DNA from: Flavobacterium marginilacus
Lineage (GTDB): Bacteria > Bacteroidota > Bacteroidia > Flavobacteriales > Flavobacteriaceae
Reading direction: 5' to 3'
Assembly (NCBI RefSeq): GCF_026870155.1
Contig: NZ_CP113975.1
Location: forward strand, 1,984,001-2,048,000
DNA: 64,000 bases
The notes beneath the pieces were generated by a model that worked only from the letters and a program-made list of their open reading frames with translations, had not been told where the DNA came from and searched no databases. This document shows positions 46,597-56,732 of this stretch, piece after piece (positions within the stretch are counted from its first letter, which is position 1; every line of letters begins with the position of its first letter). A program made the position numbers and the translations under genes.

Positions 46597-46646
46597 AACT
46601 CTAGTGTTATTCTTTTGACCTAGGTCAAAAGAATAACACTAGAGTT
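46597..46646. repeat. 50-bp perfect palindrome
   Basis: Twenty-five-base arms (left AACTCTAGTGTTATTCTTTT, then GACCT) meet with no spacer at GACCT|AGGTC; the right arm is an exact inverse. A T-run follows on the plus strand. It lies just outside the IS30 element and does not match its ends. Confidence 0.9.
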
Positions 46647-47146
46647 TTTTTTCACGTTGCATTTATTACTTGAATCTAAGGTGTGATAAGTGATTTGTGT
46701 TAAATTTATTTCATGTTTTTATGATGAATAAGCGTTTAATAAATAAAAATAAAGATTTAAAAATAAATTTTTTATTATGTTTACGAAATCGTTATAATTA
46801 ATTTAAAAAATTGTTTAAAAAATACTTGTGTTATCAATTTTTAATTTTATTTTAGAGGCAAATTAAAAATTCGATAAAAAAATGCAATAAAAAAAACGTT
46901 GTAAATTATATATTGTTAAAAAAAATAAATTTTTCTGAATTGCAAAAGTTTTAAATAATGTGAATGTTTAATCTTAATAATTGTAAAGTATGATAAAAAA
47001 CTACGTTTCATAATTGATACCCTCTATCAGCTAAAATTTGGATTTAAATAATTGTTATTTCTGTAATGTCAATTTCAGTTTAGAAATGATTTATTACTTT
47101 TTAAATCTAAAAAACCAAAATCTATAATAATCTTAAACCTAACCTA
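46647..47146. other. AT-rich intergenic region, no gene seen
   Basis: About 500 bases of very AT-rich sequence before the second TPR gene. It may contain its promoter. No ORF, repeat or RNA is recognised. Confidence 0.5.
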
Positions 47147-48211
47147 ATGAAAAGAAAATTTGTAATACTATCAATGGTGTTATTGATAAATGTTTGTGTT
47201 AATGCCCAAAAAGGACAAATAAAAGAAGCTCAATCTGTTTTTGCGAGCGGTAAATCTCAAGACGCGCTAGGAATTCTAAAAAAGACAGAATATCTTATTG
47301 TTAATGCAAATGATGAAGATAAGTCTGATTTTTATTTTTTGAAAGGAAATGTATTGAAGGATTTAGCAGCAAAAAATATTGATCCTGCTAATAATTTTGC
47401 ATTAGCTTCTGAAGCTTATCAGGAATTGATTAAGGCTGAAAATGAAGGGGGAAAGTATAAATTTACTTTGCAGGCTAATACTGCATTAAAGGAGATGAAA
47501 TCTAAGTTGGTTAATGGTGCTGTAGATGATTTTAAAAATGGAAAGTATAAAGAAAGTGCCGAAAAGAGCTATAAAGTTTATTTGTTTGATAAAAGAGATA
47601 CTTTGAATTTATTTAATGCGGCTGCGGCCTCTATGGTGGCTAAGGATTATGAATCTTCTATAAAGTATTACGAGGAATTAAGAAAAATAAATTATTCTGG
47701 AAAAAGAATAATTTATTACGCAACAAATAAAAAGACTAAAGAGGAGGATGCGTTTGTTTCTGCAGGGGCTAGAGATTCAGGAATTCTAGCGGCTCTTTAT
47801 GAAAAGCCTAGAGATGAATTTTCTCCTTCAAAAAGATTAGAGATCAACAAGAATCTGGCTTATATTTATTTGTCAAAAAATGATTTTGAGAAATCTGAAA
47901 TCTGTTATAATAAAGTAGTGGAATTAGATCCTAAATACATAGATGCTTATATCAATTTAGCTTATGGTAAATTGGAATCAAAAAAAGTATATGTTGATCA
48001 AATGTCAGCTCTTGGTAATACACCAAAAGAAATGGAGCAATATGACCAATTAAAAATTAAAAAAGATAATTTGGTTAAAAGTGCAATACCATATTTACAG
48101 AAAGCATTGTCTATTGATCCAAAAAACCAAGATGTTATTAAATCTTTGTTAAGTGTTTACCGCTCGTTAGATATGACTAATGAATATAATGCTCTTAAAG
48201 CAACAATGTAG
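47147..48211 (+). CDS. Exported TPR protein (shorter paralogue)
   Basis: 354 residues with a signal peptide ending V-N-A-Q. It follows the 44211 protein along its length (for example K-Y-Y-E-E-L-R-K-I-N-Y-S-G-K against K-L-Y-E-E-L-K-V-L-N-Y-S-G-K) but lacks about 68 residues corresponding to roughly two TPR units of that protein. The end, D-M-T-N-E-Y-N-A-L-K-A, matches E-M-T-A-E-Y-K-A-L-K-A. It is probably an old tandem duplicate. Role unknown; a periplasmic scaffold is likely. Confidence 0.87.
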   Translation: MKRKFVILSMVLLINVCVNAQKGQIKEAQSVFASGKSQDALGILKKTEYLIVNANDEDKSDFYFLKGNVLKDLAAKNIDPANNFALASEAYQELIKAENEGGKYKFTLQANTALKEMKSKLVNGAVDDFKNGKYKESAEKSYKVYLFDKRDTLNLFNAAAASMVAKDYESSIKYYEELRKINYSGKRIIYYATNKKTKEEDAFVSAGARDSGILAALYEKPRDEFSPSKRLEINKNLAYIYLSKNDFEKSEICYNKVVELDPKYIDAYINLAYGKLESKKVYVDQMSALGNTPKEMEQYDQLKIKKDNLVKSAIPYLQKALSIDPKNQDVIKSLLSVYRSLDMTNEYNALKATM

Positions 48212-48264
48212 AGTGTAAATGATAGGTTTTTTTAGAGTTTTCTAGAAAAAAAAATATCAATTTA

Positions 48265-48314
48265 AAGCCATTATTCGATGAATATTAGAATATTTCATTG
48301 AGTAATGGTTTTTT
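48265..48314 (+). terminator. Terminator after the second TPR gene
   Basis: A long hairpin (CCATTA ... TAATGG with further paired internal bases) followed by a T-run. Confidence 0.8.
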
Positions 48315-48404
48315 ATTTGGATCAGTTTAAAGAGTTTATAAGTCAGAAAGAACTTTAGGATATGTTTGAAAAAAATGCGGCTATGAAGGTGTGGAGTAAT
48401 TTGT

Positions 48405-49166
48405 CTAAATTATTTTTTTAATTACTCTAAGTTTATGGGTGTGTTTGTTGTTTTCGGCATTGTAAATTCCTAAATGGTCTAAGCGGTCAATTCGTACTTT
48501 TCCGCTTGCATGGATAATATAATTGTTTTCCATTATGATTCCGACATGTGTAATGTTACCTTCGTCGTTGTCAAAAAAAGCTAAATCACCAGGTTCGCTT
48601 TCTTCTATAAAACTTAAAGCTTCCCCTTGAGTTGCTTGCTGCGATGCATCTCTCAGTAATTTATAGCCATTAAGTTTGTATGTCATTTGTGTAAATCCTG
48701 AACAATCAATTCCAAAAGGAGTTTTTCCGCCCCATAAATAAGGTGCATTCAAATACATAAAGGCAGTAGTGAGGATGCTGTTTTTGGGTTTTGTGCCACT
48801 TGTTTTTGTGCCTTCAAAATCAAAATTGTTTTTATTTATTTCTGGATAATTTAAAAATGATAAAGAAGATCCAAGCGGTATTGGAATTAATAAATTAGAT
48901 GGAGCTAGGATATACTCTATGAGATCAGCATTCAAAATTATGGCATCTGAAGAAAGCTGTGTATAGTTTGATTCGGTAATTATTTGAAATTGTTTTGTAT
49001 CTATCCAGCCTTCGTAATGGTCAAATTGTGTTTTAATGTGACTCCATTGTTTGTATTGTTCCAAAACTTCAAAATGCTCTCCAAATAGAATTTGGGAAAC
49101 AATTTCACTTTTATCACTGGCTTCAGCCCGAAGTGGAATCATGGCTAGATTACAAATTCCAAACAT
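48405..49166 (-). CDS. SH3-NlpC/P60 peptidase (C40)
   Basis: 253 residues. An N-terminal SH3b-like domain (R-A-E-A-S-D-K-S-E-I-V-S ... W-S-H-I-K-T-Q) is followed by the NlpC/P60 domain with Cys in F-G-I-D-C-S-G-F-T near residue 152, His in I-T-H-V-G-I-I-M near 205 and the third His in I-I-H-A-S-G-K. It cuts peptide bonds in peptidoglycan stem peptides. There is no clear signal peptide from the annotated Met, so export is uncertain. Confidence 0.9.
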   Translation of the reverse strand: MFGICNLAMIPLRAEASDKSEIVSQILFGEHFEVLEQYKQWSHIKTQFDHYEGWIDTKQFQIITESNYTQLSSDAIILNADLIEYILAPSNLLIPIPLGSSLSFLNYPEINKNNFDFEGTKTSGTKPKNSILTTAFMYLNAPYLWGGKTPFGIDCSGFTQMTYKLNGYKLLRDASQQATQGEALSFIEESEPGDLAFFDNDEGNITHVGIIMENNYIIHASGKVRIDRLDHLGIYNAENNKHTHKLRVIKKII

Positions 49167-49265
49167 TTATATAAATTAGTTTAAAAATAAATACGAATCA
49201 AAAATGACTGTAAAAATAGTGATTTTCAATTCGTATTATTTAATTATTTTCTATTATTTGGATGC

Positions 49266-50450
49266 TTATGAAATATTTCTTTCTATAATTAAAGCAGATG
49301 CACCGCCGCCACCATTACAAATAGCTGCCGCGCCATATTTTGCATTATTTTGTTCTAAAATATTTAATAAAGTAACGATAATACGCGTTCCGGAACAGCC
49401 AAGCGGATGTCCTAGTGAAACTGCACCTCCGTTAATGTTTACTTTTTCATTGTCTAATCCAAGTATTTTTGAGTTTGCTAATCCAACTACTGAAAAAGCT
49501 TCATTGAATTCGAAATAATCAATTTCGTCTAAAGTTAGATTGGCTTTTGCCAAAGCTTTAGGAAGTGCTTTTGCAGGGCTTGTTGTGAACCATTTTGGTT
49601 CTTGAGCAGCATCGGCATATCCTTTTATAAATGCTAATGGTTTTAAACCTAATGAAGCTGCTTTTTCTTCACTCATTAATATGATAGCTGCAGCACCGTC
49701 ATTAATAGTTGATGCATTTGCGGCTGTTACAGTTCCGTCTTTTGTAAATACAGCATTTAGAGTTGGAATTTTTTCTAATGTAACATTAGTAAATTCTTCA
49801 TCTTTCGAAATGATAATTGGTTCACCTTTTCTTTGAGGAACAGCTACGGGTGTGATTTCGTTGCTGAATTTACCTTCGCTCCATGCTTTTGCAGAACGCT
49901 CATATGATTGAATAGCAAAATTATCTTGCTCTTCTCTTGTAATCTTGTATTCTGATGCACAAAGGTCAGCAGAAACCCCCATGGCATTATTGTCATAGGC
50001 GTCTGTTAGTCCGTCTTTTTGTAAGCCGTCTATCATTGTATTTGGACCAAATTTTGTTCCGCTTCTCAAATGCATATAATGAGGGATTAAGCTCATGTTT
50101 TCCATGCCTCCGGCAATTACAACCTCTGCATCGCCGCATTGAATTGCTTGTGCACCTAACATAACTGCTTTCATTCCTGATGCACAAACTTTGTTTACTG
50201 TGGTGCAGGCCACTTCATTGGGAAGTCCTGCGTAAATTGCAGCTTGACGGGCAGGAGCTTGGCCTATGCCGGCTTGAATAACATTGCCCATGAAAACTTC
50301 GTCCACTAAATTTGGGTCTAATTCTATTTTGTCTAATGCTCCTTTTATAGCGGCTGCTCCTAATTTTGGTGCAGTTACAGTAGATAATCCTCCCATAAAA
50401 CTGCCGATAGGTGTTCTAACAGCAGAAACAATAACAACTCTTTTACTCAT
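49266..50450 (-). CDS. Acetyl-CoA C-acetyltransferase (thiolase)
   Basis: 394 residues of the biosynthetic or degradative thiolase class. Active Cys in N-K-V-C-A-S-G-M-K near residue 88, H-P-L-G-C-S-G-T-R (His) near 350 and C-N-G-G-G-G-A-S-A near 380. It joins or cleaves acetyl-CoA and acyl-CoA. It stands alone; no other beta-oxidation genes are adjacent. Confidence 0.95.
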   Translation of the reverse strand: MSKRVVIVSAVRTPIGSFMGGLSTVTAPKLGAAAIKGALDKIELDPNLVDEVFMGNVIQAGIGQAPARQAAIYAGLPNEVACTTVNKVCASGMKAVMLGAQAIQCGDAEVVIAGGMENMSLIPHYMHLRSGTKFGPNTMIDGLQKDGLTDAYDNNAMGVSADLCASEYKITREEQDNFAIQSYERSAKAWSEGKFSNEITPVAVPQRKGEPIIISKDEEFTNVTLEKIPTLNAVFTKDGTVTAANASTINDGAAAIILMSEEKAASLGLKPLAFIKGYADAAQEPKWFTTSPAKALPKALAKANLTLDEIDYFEFNEAFSVVGLANSKILGLDNEKVNINGGAVSLGHPLGCSGTRIIVTLLNILEQNNAKYGAAAICNGGGGASALIIERNIS

Positions 50451-50824
50451 GTTTATTATTATGTTGATTTGTATAGCAAATTTAACCTCTTTTTTATAAT
50501 ATTAAAATTTTAATCTGGTTTATATTAGCATATATTTAATGAAATTGTGTTTTGTGATTTGTTTTTATATAAAAAATTAAATAAGTGACTGTTTGTTTTG
50601 GATTTATTGTAATTTGCAAGCGGTATATGATTTTTTAGGCCATGCTATAAAATTTTCTATTGTGTTTTTCTTTTAAATCTAATATTTTGCTTCTAAAATT
50701 AAAGTTTTGTCTAAACTGTTTAGGGAGGTGAGATTTTTTTGTTTTTTTATTGTTTGCTATATCTTTGATTGTGAAGTTATTTAGGTGAAAAGCTAAAAAA
50801 AAATAAAAAAATATGCAGAAATAG
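50451..50824. other. AT-rich intergenic region, no gene seen
   Basis: Upstream region of the tRNA cluster and of the divergent thiolase gene. A 79-codon frame on the minus strand (50635-50874) has no protein-like features and crosses the tRNA promoter. Confidence 0.5.
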
Positions 50825-50855
50825 TTGTGAGAAACGTAAACATGTCTTAAGTTTG
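50825..50855 (+). promoter_or_regulatory. Promoter of the tRNA cluster
   Basis: TTG at 50825-50827, a 20-base spacer, then TAAGTTTG at 50848-50855. This is an exact fit to the Bacteroidota consensus TTG/TAnnTTTG, 34 bases before tRNA-Ser. Confidence 0.8.
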
Positions 50856-50889
50856 CAACCGCAAAACAGGACACGTTTCCTGAGGTTTT

Positions 50890-50973
50890 GGAGAGGTGCC
50901 AGAGCGGTAATGGAGCAGATTGCTAATCTGTCGACGGGTAACCGTCGCCAGGGTTCGAGTCCCTGTCTCTCCG
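50890..50973 (+). tRNA. tRNA-Ser (GCT anticodon)
   Basis: 84 bases with a seven-base acceptor region (GGAGAG/CTCTCC), anticodon GCT in ATTGCTAAT, a long variable arm (GACGGGTAACCGTC) as for a class II tRNA, and GGTTCGAGTCC in the T arm. CCA is not encoded. Confidence 0.97.
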
Positions 50974-51047
50974 CAATTTATTTGTAATTAAGAATCATAG
51001 CAAGATTCAATGTTTAGAACATTTTGACAAATAGATTCAGTTTTTTT

Positions 51048-51122
51048 CGGGGTGTAGCGTAGCCCGGTTATCGCGCCTGCTTTGGGAGCAGGAGGCCGCA
51101 GGTTCGAATCCTGCCACCCCGA
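51048..51122 (+). tRNA. tRNA-Pro (TGG anticodon)
   Basis: 75 bases; acceptor CGGGGTG/CACCCCG, anticodon TGG in CTTTGGGAG, T arm GGTTCGAATCC. CCA is not encoded. Confidence 0.97.
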
Positions 51123-51136
51123 CAGATTAAAATAAT

Positions 51137-51210
<74 letters not shown>

Positions 51211-51213
51211 CAG

Positions 51214-51244
51214 TGAACCCCCTCAATTTGAGTGGGTTTTTTGT
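51214..51244 (+). terminator. Terminator of the tRNA cluster
   Basis: AACCCCCTCA / TGAGTGGGTT-type stem (ACCC-CTCA-ATT-TGAG-TGGGT) followed by a T-run, directly after tRNA-Arg. Confidence 0.8.
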
Positions 51245-51345
51245 TTTTACATGATTAAAATTTGAATTTTTGAATTTATTCTTGCTTTTTCTGCAATTCT
51301 TCCATATTAATCGTGATTTAAGGGATCAGGTGCAAAAGTTGGGGA

Positions 51346-52338
51346 TTAGGCAAAAATATTAGATAATCTGAATAGAAAGAAATCTATCTTTCTTACACCT
51401 CTAAACTGACTTCTAAATGCTTTTATTTTGGCATTAAAAGATTCTGCAGAAGCATTGGTACTCCTGTTATCAAAGTAGTTTAAAATTGTCTGATAGTTAA
51501 TAGTTACCGTATTGAGTAATATATTAAAGTTTTTAAACCCTGATTCTTCTACATTCCTGTACCAATGTGCTAGTTTTGTCATCGCAACGTGCTTGTCGTT
51601 GTTGTTATTGTAAATACCTCGAAGTTGTTGACTCAAACCGTAAGCTTTCTTTATATCTGGATATAATTCAAATAACAATTGCGCTCTCTCATTTTGGTGC
51701 TCAGTCCATTTTTCGCGAGATTTATAAAGTACATATCTGCTTCTTGCCAAAAGCTGTTTTAAGGAATCTCCATTAGGCAAGAGCTCCTGTATAAATGTTT
51801 TATTCTCTTTTTTGGCTTGCATTATCAATTGATTCTCAAGATCCATAGCTTCCCAGCGATGTTTGATTCTGATTTCTTGCATGGCTTCTAATGCTAATTT
51901 TTGAACATGGAATCTGTCAGTGACCTGTATTGCTTTTGGGAAGCATTTTTTGGAGATCAGTTTCATAGAATTAGCCATGTCCAGTGTTATCTCTTGAACA
52001 CCACTTCTTTTTTTATAATCAATCTTACTGATGTGTTCTATGACTTGATCTGCCTTTGTTCCAGCAATAATAGCCACTAAGCAACCTTGTTTGCCTTTGA
52101 ACTTCTTGTTGGTTACAATGGTGTAAAGCTCTCCCTGAGACAAAGCTACTTCATCAATCGATAAGTGTGTACCTATGTTTTCAGGGTAAAGAATCCACTG
52201 ATGGGCATGTTCTCGTGGAGCCCAGGTATTAAAGGAGCTCAGGTGTTTTTTATACTGTCTTTGAAGTTTTTTTCCGTTGACCCCGAAAAACCTTCCGATG
52301 GTATGGCAGTCGGTGGCGCTGTTATCTATTGATTTCTT
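51346..52338 (-). CDS. ISAon1-type transposase, catalytic part (second frame)
   Basis: The open frame extends from about 52338 to the stop at 51346 and has no good start of its own before an internal Met at 52143. It contains H-T-I-G-R-F-F-G-V-N-G-K-K-L near the start, V-T-D-R-F-H-V-Q-K-L-A in the middle and N-A-S-A-E-S-F-N-A-K-I-K near the end, as in ISL3-family transposases. It overlaps the first frame by 17 bases in another register, so a frameshift is probably used to join them. Confidence 0.8.
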   Translation of the reverse strand, partial: KKSIDNSATDCHTIGRFFGVNGKKLQRQYKKHLSSFNTWAPREHAHQWILYPENIGTHLSIDEVALSQGELYTIVTNKKFKGKQGCLVAIIAGTKADQVIEHISKIDYKKRSGVQEITLDMANSMKLISKKCFPKAIQVTDRFHVQKLALEAMQEIRIKHRWEAMDLENQLIMQAKKENKTFIQELLPNGDSLKQLLARSRYVLYKSREKWTEHQNERAQLLFELYPDIKKAYGLSQQLRGIYNNNNDKHVAMTKLAHWYRNVEESGFKNFNILLNTVTINYQTILNYFDNRSTNASAESFNAKIKAFRSQFRGVRKIDFFLFRLSNIFA

Positions 52339-52669
52339 TTAAAAAAGCCGCAAACTCTTGAGTCATGCGGGTTCCTTTAGCAACTAAGGTCCAATCTCTT
52401 TTAAGGATTTCTCCATTGGTTTTATTAGTCCAACGACGTCTTTTGATATGTAAATACACAAACTTACCTCGTAGAGGGAAATCCTGAATGGTAATTTCAT
52501 CCACAAATCCCTTTGATACTAATTCAAGTGTATCAAACTCTTTAGGGGCTTTGGCTTTTTCCTCAAAGTATAGGTGTAATATCTCCTGAGTTTCATTAGC
52601 AGAAACTACCTCAAAGTGGTCAACTAAAAAATCAGGCAGCATAAATTTCAAAAGGTCTATAGAAGTCAT
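52322..52669 (-). CDS. ISAon1-type transposase, N-terminal part (first frame)
   Basis: 115 residues, M-T-S-I-D-L-L-K-F-M-L-P-D-F to A-A-F-L-K-E-I-N-R. It includes H-I-K-R-R-R-W and the W-T-L-V-A-K-G-T-R-M-T-Q-E-F-A-A-F helix typical of the ISAon1 N-terminal region protein. It ends after TTTTTTAAAAG, a slippery-looking stretch, where the second frame begins. Confidence 0.85.
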   Translation of the reverse strand: MTSIDLLKFMLPDFLVDHFEVVSANETQEILHLYFEEKAKAPKEFDTLELVSKGFVDEITIQDFPLRGKFVYLHIKRRRWTNKTNGEILKRDWTLVAKGTRMTQEFAAFLKEINR

Positions 52670-52739
52670 TACAAATTGTTAGAGCGACAAATTTCTAATT
52701 TTTTTTCGACATTTCCTCCCCAGACTTTGTTCTTGATCC

Positions 52740-53051
52740 GTAATTTGTCCATGGATTGAATAACGCTGAAAGCCTTATAAATGCAGGTTTTTAGTGGCAT
52801 AAGTAATGCTTTTTTCTGCAATTGGTTCGAAATCCTTTCTCGATGACCTTAATGGATTCGAATCATTTCAAGTGTTTGTTTTTTCAGTGTCTTATTTATC
52901 GGTATCATATTAAAAAGGATTGAAGTAGCCAAATATTGATAGCTTTTATAAAAAAAAGGTCTAAAAAAGACATTTTTTAGGTACGAAGTTCGAACCACTA
53001 TTTTCTCATTTTATGAGCACTTGAAAAGTTAAGATCCATTTTTAGATATCT
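52740..53051. other. Gap between two IS elements, no gene seen
   Basis: Contains no long frame or RNA gene. TTCGAA words recur but form no clear structure. It may be remnant DNA between insertions. Confidence 0.45.
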
Positions 53052-53055
53052 TTTT

Positions 53056-53611
53056 AATCAAAAGAATTCCTCGAGGCTCTGCCTCGGGGTGATGCGCAAA
53101 GATTAGTATATTTGTTTGATGAGTGAACATATTTTCAAACGGCATAATAAAAGCTTGTTGCTTTATCATTTGGTTTGTCCGATAAAATATCGAAGAAATG
53201 TTTTATCGGAGGATGTAGAACTGAGTTTGGTAGAAGTTTGTAGAAATATTTCGGAACGATATGAAATTCATTTTGTTGAGATAGGAGCAGATGAAAATCA
53301 TGTACATTTTTTGATACAAAGCGTGCCAAAGATTTCTGTTGAAATTATTGTCAGGACAGTAAAAAGTATTACAGCAAAAGAGCTCTTTCGTTTACATCCA
53401 GAAGTTAAAAGTAAGTTATGGGGAGGTAATTTTTGGACGAGTGGATATTATGTAAATACGGTTGGTCAGTATGGTAATGAGAATGTGATTCAGAAATACA
53501 TTCAAAATCAAGGAGAAGAAAAGACTGTTTACAAATCGTTTAACAAAAATCAGCTACGGTTGTCTTTTGAGTAATGCGATACCTCGAGGCTCTGCCTCGG
53601 GGTAATTCATT
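53056..53611 (+). mobile_element. IS200/IS605-family element, copy 2
   Basis: No difference from copy 1 was found over the shared stretch 53052-53611, including both CCTCGAGGC/GCCTCGGGG hairpins. The flanking sequences differ. This suggests recent transposition. It lies 0.3 kb after the ISAon1-type element. Confidence 0.85.
53116..53574 (+). CDS. tnpA: IS200/IS605 transposase TnpA, copy 2
   Basis: 152 residues, identical to the protein at 5709-6167, with the same HUH (N-H-V-H-F) and Tyr (K-Y-I-Q-N-Q) motifs. Confidence 0.92.
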   Translation: MMSEHIFKRHNKSLLLYHLVCPIKYRRNVLSEDVELSLVEVCRNISERYEIHFVEIGADENHVHFLIQSVPKISVEIIVRTVKSITAKELFRLHPEVKSKLWGGNFWTSGYYVNTVGQYGNENVIQKYIQNQGEEKTVYKSFNKNQLRLSFE

Positions 53612-53760
53612 TTTTATGCACTATAATATTTTCTGCGCATAATATTTAGCCAATCCTTTTTAATGATGAAAAACGCATCTTTATGTAGTAATGGGATTTA
53701 AAAATTCATAAATTTGAAGTCTAAGACCATTCTTTTATACTTAAATTTCAATTTTACTAA

Positions 53761-54633
53761 ATGAAAATATTCAAGGATTTTAAATCATATAATCAGTCTA
53801 TGGGTATGGAACTACCATTAGATAACGATATTGATGTAGGTTATTATGATCCACCAAAAATAATTTTGAGTTCTGAGCCCGTTGTTGTAGATTTTTACAG
53901 GATTTCAATCAAAATAAAATATAAAAGAAAATCAACTCCGGATGTTGACCCTGTTTCTGCAGTGTTTTTTAATACCCCCGATTTAATTATCGAACCTGGT
54001 TGGGATGCGGAACCAACTTACACTGGAATGTATTTACAGCTCTCGAAAAAAATCATTGATGAAAACAGGTTTTTATTCAAAACTTATTTAGATTATGGAC
54101 AACATGAAGCGTTATATTTAACCGATGATGAAGTCGAAGAAGTGACCGCAGTCTTTAAATTAATGATTAAATATTATGAAAGTGAGATAAAACATTTTGG
54201 GGTTTTACTTTCGTATGTCAATGTACTTGTATCTTTGGTTGAAGCTTTTTATAAAAGGCAGTTTTCCACTAATCCCAAACAATACAATCGCGTTGTTACA
54301 GATTTTCAGCAAAGTTTGATTGACTACTATAATAAGCCTGTAAAACAGCTTCCAAACGTTCAGTATTTTGCGGATAAATTAGGATTAACGGCAAATTATT
54401 TGGGAGATATCCTAAAACATTTTACGAAAAAATCAGCTCTGGAGAATATCCACGAATTTGTTATTAAAAGAGCGAAGGAACTACTGGAGCAAAACAAGGA
54501 AATGAATACCACCGAAATTGCTTATGAATTAGGTTTTGAATATCCCAATTATTTTTCAAAATTCTTTAAAAAACTAGCAGGATTTAGCCCCAAAGACTAT
54601 AGATTACAGCTTACCCAAAAGCTTCAACACTAA
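53761..54633 (+). CDS. AraC-family regulator (first of two)
   Basis: 290 residues. The N-terminal sensing domain (about 1-170) is followed by an AraC DNA-binding domain with two helix-turn-helices: F-A-D-K-L-G-L-T-A-N-Y-L-G-D near residue 200 and N-T-T-E-I-A-Y-E-L-G-F-E-Y-P-N-Y-F-S-K-F near 247. It is closely related to the regulator at 57595 (shared F-S-T-N-x-K-Q-Y and N-Y-L-G-D-I). It probably binds the 22-bp-spaced repeats upstream of the neighbouring genes. A terminator follows. Confidence 0.92.
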   Translation: MKIFKDFKSYNQSMGMELPLDNDIDVGYYDPPKIILSSEPVVVDFYRISIKIKYKRKSTPDVDPVSAVFFNTPDLIIEPGWDAEPTYTGMYLQLSKKIIDENRFLFKTYLDYGQHEALYLTDDEVEEVTAVFKLMIKYYESEIKHFGVLLSYVNVLVSLVEAFYKRQFSTNPKQYNRVVTDFQQSLIDYYNKPVKQLPNVQYFADKLGLTANYLGDILKHFTKKSALENIHEFVIKRAKELLEQNKEMNTTEIAYELGFEYPNYFSKFFKKLAGFSPKDYRLQLTQKLQH

Positions 54634-54636
54634 TTA

Positions 54637-54664
54637 AAACGCCTTTACAAGAGGCGTTTTTTTA
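54637..54664 (+). terminator. Terminator after the first AraC gene
   Basis: AAAACGCCT / AGGCGTTTT hairpin with a T-run, right after the stop codon. Confidence 0.85.
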
Positions 54665-54670
54665 TTATAA

Positions 54671-55904
<1,234 letters not shown>

Positions 55905-55914
55905 GTTATTTGCT

Positions 55915-56544
55915 ATGTTGAAATTAATTTTGACCTCAGATGATTTTGGCTTGAGTAGGATCTATAATGAGCAGATGCTAAAAATGCTTCAACTTAATTT
56001 ATTATCTTCTGTATCGGTTATGGTTGATAGAGTATCTGAAGATCAAGCAAGCCAGATTGAAAGACTCCAAAGATTATATTCAACACAGCACTTCACTTTG
56101 GGTTTGCATTTGGAAATTGATGATAATGTGGATATAAAAAAATATCAAAGGCAGTGGGGAAATTTCGTCAAGATATTTGGTATAACACCAGATTATATAG
56201 ATATTCACAAAGGGCAGCTGTATCCAACAAAAATAAATTCCATTGCTGAATTTTGTCTGCAAAAGAAAGTCAATTTTAGAAAATATATTGAAAACACAGT
56301 AAATGTTAAGAGTCCTAAAGAATCTTTTATTGCATCCTATTCAGAGTGGGATGATATAAAGGAGAGGCTTAATACATTAGATACAAATTCAATATATGAA
56401 TTAGTATTTCACATTGGCATTTTTGATCCTACCAGCAAATCAAGCCTTAATAAGGAACGGGAACTGGATATTCAAAAACTAAAATTAATACATCAATATT
56501 TGGTGAATAAAAATATATCAGTAGCGAACTATAAAGATATTTAG
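55915..56544 (+). CDS. ChbG/HpnK-family (YdjC-like) deacetylase
   Basis: 209 residues, shorter than E. coli ChbG (249). The start L-T-S-D-D-F-G carries the metal-binding Asp, and L-G-L-H-L-E-I-D and Y-I-D-I-H-K-G-Q provide His residues. The family removes acetyl groups from chitobiose or hopanoid sugars. The variant His motifs and the operon with an aldo/keto reductase make the substrate uncertain. Confidence 0.75.
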   Translation: MLKLILTSDDFGLSRIYNEQMLKMLQLNLLSSVSVMVDRVSEDQASQIERLQRLYSTQHFTLGLHLEIDDNVDIKKYQRQWGNFVKIFGITPDYIDIHKGQLYPTKINSIAEFCLQKKVNFRKYIENTVNVKSPKESFIASYSEWDDIKERLNTLDTNSIYELVFHIGIFDPTSKSSLNKERELDIQKLKLIHQYLVNKNISVANYKDI

Positions 56545-56603
56545 GCTATCCAATAAAGGCTTTTTTGTTATATGTAATTTGTCTCCTTTTATATAGTACA
56601 AAT

Positions 56604-56629
56604 AAACGCTCTCGTAATTAGAGCGTTTT
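56604..56629 (+). terminator. Terminator after the ChbG-like gene
   Basis: AAACGCTCT / AGAGCGTTTT hairpin. A half-degenerate form of the operator repeat (GTAATTTGTCTC at 56574, then GTACAAATAAAC 22 bases later) lies just before it. Confidence 0.8.
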
Positions 56630-56635
56630 CAACAA

Positions 56636-56699
56636 GTAAAATGTTTCTTTTTTAATAGTAATCCGTTTCCATCATCATAATTACCTGTCAGTATCTTTG
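56636..56699 (+). promoter_or_regulatory. AraC-type operator and promoter, site 2 (SDR)
   Basis: GTAAAATGTTTC at 56636 and GTAATCCGTTTC at 56658, 22 bases apart. TATCTTTG at 56692-56699, 34 bases after the start of the second repeat. No -33 TTG is seen at the right distance, as expected for an activator-dependent promoter. Confidence 0.78.
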
Positions 56700-56732
56700 T
56701 ACTATAATTATAACATTAAAAAATATAAAAAT

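Larger units (their letters stand above)
51319..52739 (-). mobile_element. ISAon1-type (ISL3-like) insertion sequence
   Basis: Two overlapping reading frames make a split transposase. The ends are imperfect inverted repeats: GGGATCAGGTGCAAAAGTTG at 51319 against TCCCCAGACTTTGTTCTTGA (then TCCG) ending near 52739. It lies 100 bases downstream of the tRNA cluster. Exact ends and target duplication are uncertain. Confidence 0.7.

Noticed and set aside
46597..46646. Palindrome as the terminal repeat or junction of the IS30
   Set aside because: No matching sequence is found at the other end of the element (45530-45580).
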